Translations under genes and position numbers: made by a program | The notes under the pieces: model-generated | Databases searched by the model: none | The model's input: only the letters and a program-made list of their open reading frames with translations | Told to the model about the DNA's origin: nothing | Shown: positions 18,277 to 25,990 of the stretch, in pieces | Numbering within the stretch: position 1 is the stretch's first letter | Layout: every line of letters begins with the position of its first letter | NCBI GenBank assembly: GCA_947175015.1 | Contig: CAMWLE010000015.1 | Span: 1 to 49,093, forward strand | Origin: an uncultured bacterium | GTDB taxonomy: Bacteria; Bacillota; Clostridia; Lachnospirales; Lachnospiraceae | Direction: 5' to 3' | Length of the DNA stretch: 49,093 nucleotides

Positions 18277-18448
18277 CGTATCACTCCCTGCTTTTGGTTA
18301 CTGGTTTCCGCTTCCTGTACTTCGAAATAAGCTTCCAAGAAACCGTCAGTGCATTCACCAAAAATCAGGAGTTCCACTGCTTCGTCCTAATATCAAGTTA
18401 GCATAGACGCCTGTCTTTTTCAAGCATATTTTTATCTTTCTGAATTTT

Positions 18449-18727
18449 TTAAATGTAGATTTCTGATAGCCTGCGCAGGTACTCAGACATCTTATCATCA
18501 ATGCTGGCTCCATTTTCCTGGAACCTGACCTTTACCACATAGTCTCCGATACGGTTACAATAGACATTTGCCGACTGTCTGGCAAATGCTTCCAACTTCT
18601 TTTCCACGGGCATTGAGGTGTCTATTTCAATATCCCTTAAATCCGTCAATGTGGAAATGTCTACTGTACGTACATCCACTGCCGCCATCTTATCGAGTGC
18701 TTCCCTCGTCAAATTCAAATCTCTCAT
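18449..18727 (-). CDS. Small mobile-element protein, DUF6870-like
   Basis: A 92-residue cytoplasmic protein with no membrane segment. The pattern of a 'VD..TL.D..DI.ID.S.P...K' stretch followed by 'ANVYCNRIGDYVVKVRF' and an ending 'L...L' recalls the DUF6870 family found beside serine recombinases in Lachnospiraceae elements. Function is unknown; a role as an accessory or control protein for the recombinases is only suggested by position. The start is uncertain: the purine-rich AAAGGGG abuts the ATG at 18727, and TTG codons three and five codons later have better spacing. It ends 172 bases before recombinase 1; that gap holds no gene. Confidence 0.6.
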   Translation of the reverse strand: MRDLNLTREALDKMAAVDVRTVDISTLTDLRDIEIDTSMPVEKKLEAFARQSANVYCNRIGDYVVKVRFQENGASIDDKMSEYLRRLSEIYI

Positions 18728-18816
18728 CCCCTTTCTGTATAAACAAATTACCCGTCCGGTTTATTTTATTAACTTATCAGCCCGTCCTATGACAACCGCT
18801 TTTTCACTTATTTTCG

Positions 18817-18858
18817 CTTTTCCAAAGCTGTACACGGCGGTGTACGGCTTTGGAAAAG
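18817..18858. repeat. Strong 18-bp hairpin inside the mobile module
   Basis: CTTTTCCAAAGC (18817-18828) pairs perfectly with 18847-18858. After one mismatch, GTACAC (18830-18835) pairs with GTGTAC (18840-18845) around a four-base loop. Eighteen of nineteen positions pair. Neither side carries a T run that would make a standard terminator on the coding strand. Symmetry and setting fit a recombinase, nicking or accessory-protein site, or an RNA structure ahead of the DUF6870-like gene. It occupies the 268-base gap between the DUF6870-like and the 104-residue genes. Confidence 0.7.
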
Positions 18859-18995
18859 AAAAAATCCCACACGATGCTGAACGCTTATCCTGTTTCCGAT
18901 ATGTCAGCATTTTTTATTTACTCTCCACCGGTGTGGGACGGAGTATGTGGGACTGGCCTTACTGGCCACATGACACCCTGCGGCACCCTGTCCCG

Positions 18996-19310
18996 CTACA
19001 GCATGTCCCGGGTAAGCACCCGGCTTCCGTAACTTTTTACGGCTGAAGTATCATTATCGTCCGGTAGTTCGTCAAAAAGGCCGCTCATACTTTTCCTTCT
19101 TCTATTACGATTCCTTGTTTCACCTGCCGACTGTCCTTTCCCTGCACCTATCGTCCTGATTGCAGGCAAGTATTTCATCGCGAAGCTCATTCCCCTGATG
19201 ATCCAGATAATCCTTCCTCCGGATGCACCGAACACTCTGTGTCCCCAAAGATACCCATCCATGCTATCAAAGCATTTCAGGGTATCACCATACTGATATG
19301 AACTTGTCAA
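18996..19310 (-). CDS. Uncharacterised protein of the mobile module
   Basis: A 104-residue ORF that I do not recognise. It has a short aromatic and glycine-rich N-terminal part (DGYLWGHRVFGASGGR), a hydrophobic stretch (IIWIIRGMSFAMKYL), a basic segment (RNRNRRRK), then an acidic, helical-looking C-terminal part (LFDELPDDNDTSAVKSYGSR). The frame opens with TTG at 19310; ATG at 19262 or at the 'MSFAMKY' position are alternatives. The C-terminal half looks more protein-like than the rest. It may be the tail of a larger element gene whose front has been lost. The coding call is tentative. Confidence 0.4.
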   Translation of the reverse strand: MTSSYQYGDTLKCFDSMDGYLWGHRVFGASGGRIIWIIRGMSFAMKYLPAIRTIGAGKGQSAGETRNRNRRRKSMSGLFDELPDDNDTSAVKSYGSRVLTRDML

Positions 19311-19449
19311 GGTGCATGCCCTGCTAATAATGTCATTTTTAGCAGGTTCTTCTCCGGCGGCTAATTACCAGCCTGCCAAAAGACATCTGATGCCGTTTTT
19401 GCAACAGATATCCTTTGGCAGACCGAAAGCGGTCTGTATTGATTCCAAA

Positions 19450-19788
19450 TCAGTGTATTACTGTGCCTATATACTTTGCCATAGCCTCCATAACACAAGT
19501 CATAAATATTGCCTGCGTTTCCGTGCTGTTCATCAGAATCTCCTGTGCCTTTGCGATACAGCTTCCTTTAACGGTATCTTCCTCATTCCTTATGACAATC
19601 TCCATCCCCAGTGCTGAAACAATCTTCTGATATGTATGAATTCCTGGCTGCCTTCCCCCCGCTTCAATTTTCTTCAGATGGGATTCACTGACTCCGGCGG
19701 CTTCTGAAAGCTCAGCTCTGGTCATTCCCTTTGACTCACGCAGTAGCCTGATTGCCTCACCTATATTTGTACCTTGCATATTTATCAT
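19450..19788 (-). CDS. XRE-family transcriptional regulator
   Basis: A 112-residue DNA-binding protein. The helix-turn-helix occupies about residues 6-63, with the typical pattern RLLRESKGMTRAELSEAAGVSE followed by HLKKIEAGGRQP; the second helix-turn unit is intact. The rest is a short helical tail that may mediate dimer formation. The start at 19788 is chosen because GGAGG lies eight bases before this ATG; the longer frame begins with a TTG inside that ribosome binding site. It probably controls the module, including its own promoter, where an inverted repeat is visible. Confidence 0.85.
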   Translation of the reverse strand: MINMQGTNIGEAIRLLRESKGMTRAELSEAAGVSESHLKKIEAGGRQPGIHTYQKIVSALGMEIVIRNEEDTVKGSCIAKAQEILMNSTETQAIFMTCVMEAMAKYIGTVIH

Positions 19789-19815
19789 GTACCGTACCTC
19801 CAAGATGGTGTGTTT

Positions 19816-19850
19816 ATTATAGAAGTCCCGAAATCTTTTTAAAAGGGACT
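19816..19850 (-). promoter_or_regulatory. Promoter and candidate operator of the XRE gene
   Basis: On the minus strand TATAAT (19821-19816) lies about 28 bases before the XRE start. Immediately upstream an inverted repeat AGTCCC (19824-19829) and GGGACT (19845-19850), 15 bases apart, covers the spacer and -35 region. No good -35 hexamer is present. Placement fits autoregulation by the XRE protein, which is inference. Confidence 0.5.
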
Positions 19851-19991
19851 GGTTGTGCCCTTTTTACAAGATTTGGACAGTTCAGAAAATCCCCCCGTAT
19901 TCGTCATTTTTCTCTATCTGATTTCTTTTATATCTGACATGGTTTTTAAGCCATATGTCGAATTCTCATTTATCATGCGATATTTTTCCGC

Positions 19992-20042
19992 AAAAAAATC
20001 CTTTCCGGAAGAACCGCTGTACGCCAGTCCTGCCGGAAAGGA
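19992..20042 (-). terminator. Intrinsic terminator closing the polysaccharide operon
   Basis: A perfect 10-bp inverted repeat, TCCTTTCCGG (19999-20008) with CCGGAAAGGA (20033-20042), has a 24-base loop. On the minus strand it is followed by seven T residues (complement of 19992-19998). It lies about 140 bases beyond the end of the GH2 remnant, so it would stop transcription of the whole enzyme cluster before the mobile module. Confidence 0.8.
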
Positions 20043-20179
20043 AACTTTGGAGCCCAATTACTTCTGTCCCACATTTTTGCTGTTTATCGCTTTATGTCAA
20101 ATTCCTTCACTACCGGATGTTCCTCACTATATCTCTCCCACCCGGGATTTCCTGTTCTATGCATGAAAACGCAGCTTGC

Positions 20180-20624
20180 CTACCAGCGGCTATGCATAGT
20201 GCACTCCATTAGAGATTCTTGCGTACTTTCTGTGGTGCCACTGCCAAATCGCGCAATGCCGCCTTCTATATGAATTGCGACCTTATGCTCCCCATCTGTA
20301 TGAATAACATCATTTTGATCCACCAGTTCAATTGTCAGACAACTCAGATCATCCCCCTCTTTTGACTGCACTGATTTTGACAGCGTTGTTCCAAGGTGCC
20401 ATTCCTTACTTTGACTTCAATGATATTTTCCATCCCCTAATACAGATATGCATTTAATTATGCATAGAATCCCACATAAATATCCTCCTGCAGACCTGGT
20501 TACCTGAGTTTTACCCCCGCCTTTCCCATATCAAGGCATCGTGGGGAAGATTCAAGATTTTTACATCCCGCGGCATATCTTCTTTACAGAAGCTCCGTTC
20601 ACGGTTGAAACGAATCCTTTTCAT
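20180..20624 (-). pseudogene. GH2 glycosidase remnant with most of the gene deleted
   Basis: Two ends of a beta-galactosidase/beta-glucuronidase-type GH2 gene with the middle missing. The front, from ATG at 20624, reads MKRIRFNRERSFCKED then LPHDALIWERRG and stops at TAA (20511-20513); 'LPHDA' is a GH2 N-terminal signature. The back, 20180-20430, reads LTIELVDQNDVIHTDG, KVAIHIEGGIARFGSG and ESTQESLME, matching the Ig-like C-terminal domain of such enzymes, and is in another frame. About 700 residues, including the catalytic barrel, are absent. The start directly follows the rhamnosidase stop (TGA, one base, ATG), with GGAGG inside that gene, so it was once co-translated with it. Confidence 0.75.
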
Positions 20625-20625
20625 A

Positions 20626-23594
20626 TCATTGACCTCCGTTTATGTCGAGGGACATCACATAACGATATTTCCCGCTTCCTTTCCATCTCTCGCTTCCATC
20701 CGGCAGACATATTTTTGCCCTTGTATTCACAGGGATCATCACCTCAAAGATAATATCATCTTTCTCCTTCTTCCAGGATGATACAATCTTGCCGTACTGG
20801 CTTTCATACTCCGCCCTGGCATGAACAAGACTCCCGCCGGGAACAGGACAAATGATGAATTCTTCATACCCTGGCTTCTCCCAGACAGGGTGGATTCCAC
20901 CTACATAACCAAACAGAAATTCACAGACAGCTCCATAGCTATAATGATTCAAAGATCCGTCATGGTTATCGAATCCACTCCAACTCTCAGGGATGGTCGT
21001 TGCTCCTAACATAATGGGATGGAGCCAACTGGGATTCTCCGTCTGTTCCAAAATGCGATAGGCAAGATCCGTTCTCCCAATCTCCACCAACACTGGAAGC
21101 AAGAAAGGCGTGGATAAAAATCCGGTATTTAGCTTGTAACCATTCTGTTCAATCTCCCGCACCAGCTGTTCTTCCACCAAAGGACGCTTCTCCTCTGAGC
21201 ATAACCGGAAAGCCAGTGCCCTGACATAGGCCGCCTGATGCCCTGGTTCAATGCTTCCGTCACTGCCAATGAAATAGTTATCATACACTTGGCGGATGCG
21301 TTGGGCGATTCTTTCATATTTCTCCCCATCCTCATCTCGTCCAAGAACCCTCGCCATCATGGCCACATTCTCCGCAGACCGGCACATATAGGCCGTAGCC
21401 ACCTTTGGTTTCCCTTCTTTTACCATCCGTGCAAAAGCTTCCGCCAGATTCACCCCTTCAGGAACAGGTACGGCAATGGGTTCCTGCCATTCGCCATAGT
21501 GCATTCGCGTATCATAAATATAATCCGCATCCAGCTCACCATCCGTATATGTGTGGTACTGTGGCTGGTCTTCGTAGAGAGGATTGTGGTCCTTTGCGCA
21601 ACACAGCATATAGTCCACCCATTTTCTGGCAGTTTCATACTGATTCTCCAGAATCTGTCTATCCCCATAGCATAGGTAAATCATATAAGGGAGCCATGCT
21701 GCCGAATCTCCCCAGCCCGCACAGTCTTCTCCAATATTGCCATTTCCGGCAGGACCTGCCAGTGCAAAAGCCGGATTGGTCTTCAATGCCTCAGCCATAA
21801 CCTCTGGATTGTGGACACTGCTGGTAGACGGGAAAGTAATGCCTACCTTACCGCTTGCATACTGCTCAATGGCCTGATCCTGTAGCCATTTTTCATAAAA
21901 AGGGTATACATTCATAAATATGCTTGCAGTACGGACATAAATCTGGTTGTCCCCGGTCCATGCATTCCGTTCCCTTGTAGGACAATCCACTGCCACATCA
22001 AGAAAATTGCCCTTCTGGCTCCATCGGGAATTCTGCACTAACTTATTGATAAGAGAATGGGAACAAGTAAATTCTCCTGTCTCCTCCATATCGGAATGTA
22101 CTGCTACCGCCACAAAATCTTCCGGCTGGATCTCTCCATCATATCCCTCCACCAAAAGATACCGGAATCCAAATACGGCAAACAGCGGTACATACTCTTC
22201 TATGTCACCACCTTTGCAGATATAGGTTATCTCCTGAAACCGTGGAACCTGCATCACCGGCTTGTTGATATGTTCTACGGAAAAACAGCCCTCAGCATTA
22301 ATGTCCTCTCCATGCACCAGATGAATCTTCTGTCCGCCCTGTGTGTCACGTAGCCGCATCTTCACATAACCCGCTATGTTCTGCCCAAAATCCAATACCA
22401 GCTTTCCCGCCGCATCCCGAAAAGTCTTTGCCTTAAAAACCTCTTTCTCTCTTACTGGCACGCTGCGGCTGGCGATAAGCTCTGCATCCACATGACCAGG
22501 CACATCGGAATCCACACCCGGAGAAAGACATCTGCGATTTCCCGCATCTATGTTTTTCCCACAGACTGCATCTTCCCGGCTATGGCATCCCTGCATGGCC
22601 TTGCCATCCTCAGAAAAATTCTCCTTATACCCGCCAGCATGGGAACCGCCGATTACATGCACATGTCCCCAGTTATTATCATCAAATCCCGGCTCCTTCC
22701 AGCCCTCCGGCTCCAGTCTGGCATCAAAAATATCTCCCATCATCATGTCCGAAGCAAGCAGTCCCCCTGCGGCAGACTGAAATCCTTCATCTGTCCCAAT
22801 GATTTCTTTGGTTCCGTCCTCATAATACAGTTCCAGCTGTCCCAGATAATGAAGCTGGAACCCAAAGTTATTTCTGACGCTTCCCCTGTAGTTCCCCGCC
22901 ACCATCCATCCCCCAGCATCACACTCCAACAGTTGGCGCCCTCATTTAAAAGATGCGTAATATCGCTGGACTGATATTGAATCCGATAATAGTAGCTGGT
23001 CAGCCCGGGCTTGAACTTATCTTCCGTGCAAAGCTGTCCGTTCATCCATGTTTCATACAGGCCATGGGCAGTCTGGTATATCCGGGCTTCCTTCAGTCCG
23101 GGACGGACACAGAACTCCTGGCGCAGATAAGGCGCAGGCCTGTCCCAGTCCGAAAATATCTCTTCGTTTTGTTTTTCTGCCCTTTCATCCGCTGCTCCTT
23201 TCAGTTCCGTATCCGGTTTTGCCGCTGCCCCCGGTTCAATCCACCTTGCCAGCCAGTCCTCCCGGTGCAAAAGCCCCATCTGGAATTCCGCCCTCCGGCT
23301 CTCAGCCTCTTCGCGTCTGCCCTCACCATCCACAGTCACTGCAATGACCTTCCATGCTGCTTTCTGCCGACTCTCCAAAGGTTCCCCGCCATAAAGAATC
23401 CGCTGGCTCTGTCCGCTCTCCACCACACCGCTGTCCCAGATGACTCTTTCCCCGGAATATACCGTAATTTGATAGCTTTTCTGCGTCACATCCTGCCCAT
23501 CAGATTCCATTTTCCAGGAGAAGCGAGGTTTTTCCCTGTCAACACAGTCAGGATTCGTCTTATACTCCGTCTTCAAATCATATATTTTTAGCAT
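20626..23594 (-). pseudogene. GH78 alpha-L-rhamnosidase, single frameshift
   Basis: A family 78 glycoside hydrolase that would remove terminal alpha-L-rhamnose in the cytoplasm; there is no signal peptide. The 5' part (start 23594, AGGAAG upstream) gives MLKIYDLKTEYKTNP through LGDGWWRG; the 3' part in another frame continues SVRNNFGFQLHYLG to the end. The join requires one extra G in the G4 run at 22883-22886 on the coding strand. Corrected, the product is about 990 residues, normal for GH78, with the (alpha/alpha)6 barrel and the acidic motif DCPTRERNAWTGD. Everything else is intact, so this is either a very recent lesion, a slippage-switchable tract or a sequence error. It lies 120 bases after an esterase gene. 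Confidence 0.88.
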
Positions 23595-23714
23595 AATACT
23601 TCCTCACTACTCATCGCTTTCATGGCAATACATTTTCATACTGCCTGATGGGGCGCAGTCGGATTCTCTTTTCCTCCCCGAAGTAACACCCCATTCCATT
23701 CAATGGCATATTCC

Positions 23715-24740
23715 TCAATCAACATGACTCAATCGGGCATATTTCTCCATAAAGGCCAGCATATGACGCACTGCCGCAGCTGCCTGCTCTTCTTCCTGAA
23801 ATGTATTTAAGAATCCATGCGGATGCTGGCCCTCCGGGATGAATACTTCATTCTCCACACCAAGCTCTGTAAGCTTCTCTCCACAGGCAATCATGTCTTT
23901 CGGGAATCCGTCCGTAGTACCTGCGTCAAAGAATGCTGGCGGCATGTCAGCCGTAAACCATCCCATCGCATTATATTTCATAAAAATATCATCTGCCGTA
24001 TCAATCGTCCGGCAATAATTTCCTAGCATCACTTTCAACGCCCAGTTAAAATTATCCGGTATCAGCGGAGCGTCATCCACAATCAATGCTTTCACCGACT
24101 TCCCGCTAAACTTCGGATAAATCTGTAGTGCTTCCTGATAAGCAGGATTCACGATCAACGCTCCATACTGTGCCGTCAGGATTGCCCCTGCCGATCCGCC
24201 GGATATAATAACCCTCTCCATATCCAGTCCATATTCTTCCGCATGCTCTGCGCAGAAATCAATTGCCTGGGACAGCTGAATCAACGGTATGGGAAAAGCG
24301 CCTTCCGGCATCAGGGCATAATCCACATTTACCAGGTTGAATCCCTGCGCCACTATCTCATCCAACAGGGTATTTGCCGGGTTCCCTTTCGCCAGAGGAT
24401 CCCCCATGGACTTGCTACCTCCAAAGAAACCACCCCCATGGGTATAGAACACAGTAGGACGCTTTTCTGCCCTGTTCTCGTTCGGATAAGTGATATCCAG
24501 GTAGCTGTTGGGATACTGTTTTCCATAGCAGACTTCCGTCACAATATATTGTCCGTTTTCCTTTTTTGCCTGAATTGATGCACGGAATGGCTCAAAGCTG
24601 TTAAATGGCTGCTCTCCGTAAATATTTTTCTGTATTCCGGCTACAATCTTCTCCGCCAGTTCCAGATTCAGCGGTATATTTGCGAGAGTTGCTATATCCA
24701 TGCCTCCCATCGCATTGTTTTGCATGCTGTCCTGTACCAT
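23715..24740 (-). CDS. HSL-type alpha/beta-hydrolase (esterase)
   Basis: A 341-residue cytoplasmic esterase. The oxyanion motif HGGG is followed by FFGGS, the nucleophile lies in ISGGSAGA (GxSxG), and a histidine in GQHPHGF fits the catalytic triad, with an aspartate in FFDAGTTDGF. This is the hormone-sensitive-lipase type, often acting on acetyl or aryl esters of sugars. The start at 24740 is preceded by AAGGGAG at nine bases; the longer frame starts inside the previous gene. It follows the BD-FAE-type hydrolase by about 20 bases, and both precede a rhamnosidase, suggesting removal of acyl groups from imported oligosaccharides. Confidence 0.85.
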   Translation of the reverse strand: MVQDSMQNNAMGGMDIATLANIPLNLELAEKIVAGIQKNIYGEQPFNSFEPFRASIQAKKENGQYIVTEVCYGKQYPNSYLDITYPNENRAEKRPTVFYTHGGGFFGGSKSMGDPLAKGNPANTLLDEIVAQGFNLVNVDYALMPEGAFPIPLIQLSQAIDFCAEHAEEYGLDMERVIISGGSAGAILTAQYGALIVNPAYQEALQIYPKFSGKSVKALIVDDAPLIPDNFNWALKVMLGNYCRTIDTADDIFMKYNAMGWFTADMPPAFFDAGTTDGFPKDMIACGEKLTELGVENEVFIPEGQHPHGFLNTFQEEEQAAAAVRHMLAFMEKYARLSHVD

Positions 24741-24760
24741 ATCATCATGCTCCCTTCTGT

Positions 24761-25798
24761 TCAATTGCCACAAACGTCATTCGGAAACTCTTTCAGCTTC
24801 GCATCAATTTCCAGTACCTTATCTACGGTCACCTGCAAGGTCAATAGCGCATCTGACAACTTATAGCCTTCGATTGCCGTCCTTGCCACATCTAAATCAT
24901 GAAACTGCGTTACAATAAAGGCATCCACCACGCCATACGCTTCTGCCAGCAGCTCCTGTACCCTTGGCTCCTGTTTTTTCAGATGGGCAATGGTACAGCC
25001 TGCGGACAAAGTCTCCGCATAATCCGCATTTACCATTCTCTCCAGCACCGGTGCTGTAAACCCTTTAGGTTCAAACGTACCCCACAGTTCTTCCAGCCAT
25101 TCTATACTGTCATCTACCCAATCCTTGATTCTCCCACTGATTATCGTAGGATTCAGCCACTTATCCCCAGTGGAAAATCCATGGGCTCCAAAGGAATATA
25201 TATGAGATTCAAAGCTGATCCCTTTCTCCGCAAGCGCTTTCTCAAAATCCAGCGTATTGCAGATATCCACTATCATATCATTCCTGGTGGCAAACAAAAA
25301 GCATGCAGGTGTCTTCCCATCTACACAATCTACCGGATAAGGCATGCCAGGCTGACACATATCGCAAATCTCCTTCTTCAGTGCAGCATATCCCAGTATA
25401 GCAGCATTAGGACGGTTCTTTGCCACGGTTGCAGCACATGCAGCCAGATGTCCTCCCGCCGAAAATCCCACCACCGCCACACGGTCCACATCTATATGCC
25501 ACTTGTCCGCATTTCCCCGGATCATTTCCATGGCCTGCTCATAATCATTCATAGGATTGGGCCATGCTCTGTGCTCCCCTGTGGAATATCTCAATATAAA
25601 TGTCTGATACCCTGCCCGCAGATAAGCTGCTGCCACCGGGTCAGCCTCCCGGTCAGAGCACATGGCATACCCGCCCCCCGGCAGCACCAGCATGGCCGGG
25701 CGCCTTTCAATGGGGGCAAATTCCCCTCCCACCTCTGAAATCCATGCAGATAAAGTAACATTCCTCTCTTCATTCAGACAAATTGTTTCAACTCTCAT
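24761..25798 (-). CDS. Alpha/beta-hydrolase of the BD-FAE/acetyl-xylan-esterase type
   Basis: A 345-residue enzyme. The hydrolase domain (about residues 1-265) has PGGGYAMCSDREADP, the nucleophile serine in VVGFSAGGHLA, and a histidine in SFGAHGFSTGD. Relatives deacetylate or deferuloylate plant oligosaccharides. About 80 residues follow the domain (from roughly MVNADYAETL), longer than in simple family members and predicted to be helical; I do not recognise this tail. AGAGGAG precedes the ATG. An AT-rich 190-base gap upstream carries a terminator and a likely promoter, so this gene may head its own transcript with the next esterase, GH78 and GH2. Confidence 0.85.
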   Translation of the reverse strand: MRVETICLNEERNVTLSAWISEVGGEFAPIERRPAMLVLPGGGYAMCSDREADPVAAAYLRAGYQTFILRYSTGEHRAWPNPMNDYEQAMEMIRGNADKWHIDVDRVAVVGFSAGGHLAACAATVAKNRPNAAILGYAALKKEICDMCQPGMPYPVDCVDGKTPACFLFATRNDMIVDICNTLDFEKALAEKGISFESHIYSFGAHGFSTGDKWLNPTIISGRIKDWVDDSIEWLEELWGTFEPKGFTAPVLERMVNADYAETLSAGCTIAHLKKQEPRVQELLAEAYGVVDAFIVTQFHDLDVARTAIEGYKLSDALLTLQVTVDKVLEIDAKLKEFPNDVCGN

Positions 25799-25821
25799 CG
25801 TTCTCTCCTCTTGATTTATAA

Positions 25822-25901
25822 ATTATAATAAATACCTTCTCTATACCTATTATAATACAATTCCTCATTTCTTCTATCTTATTTTTATCTTATTTATCTT
25901 A
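25822..25901 (-). promoter_or_regulatory. AT-rich promoter region with TAAGAT repeats
   Basis: On the minus strand there are two TATAAT boxes (25854-25849 and 25827-25822). Upstream there are three TAAGAT words (complement of 25896-25901, 25887-25892 and 25876-25881), spaced 9 and 11 bases. No -35 hexamer stands out. This suggests an activator-dependent promoter for the two esterases and GH78; binding is unproven. Confidence 0.45.
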
Positions 25902-25924
25902 AATTTGCATTCTTTCTGCAAAGA

Positions 25925-25946
25925 GCATCCACATAAAAGCGGATGC
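25925..25946 (-). terminator. Probable terminator after the secreted hydrolase
   Basis: GCATCCGC pairs with GTGGATGC (25946-25939 with 25932-25925, one G-U pair) around a six-base loop. A short TCTTT follows on the minus strand. It lies about 45 bases beyond the stop of the 25991 gene. The T run is weak, so partial termination is possible. Confidence 0.55.
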
Positions 25947-25990
25947 CCCAACCGACATGGTATGCCTGCCAGGCACCCCATCCTTTATGC

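Larger units (their letters stand above)
19804..20179. other. Gap between the XRE gene and the GH2 remnant
   Basis: This 376-base stretch contains the XRE promoter at its left and an intrinsic terminator (19992-20042) serving the enzyme operon to its right. Between and beyond these I see no convincing gene, only AT-rich sequence. The border between the mobile module and the polysaccharide locus probably lies in this stretch. Confidence 0.6.

Noticed and set aside
18817-18858. Hairpin as a normal intrinsic terminator
   Set aside because: On the coding (minus) strand no T run follows the stem, so the standard terminator signature is absent.
13190-19970. Similar TGTCGAA-TTCT words near both ends of the mobile module (about 13195 and 19957) as att sites
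   Set aside because: The match is short, contains a one-base gap and could arise by chance; no empty site is available to support it.
23595-23714. A 29-codon frame between the HSL-type esterase and GH78
   Set aside because: It has no recognisable sequence and a poor initiation context; 120 bases are better left as non-coding.
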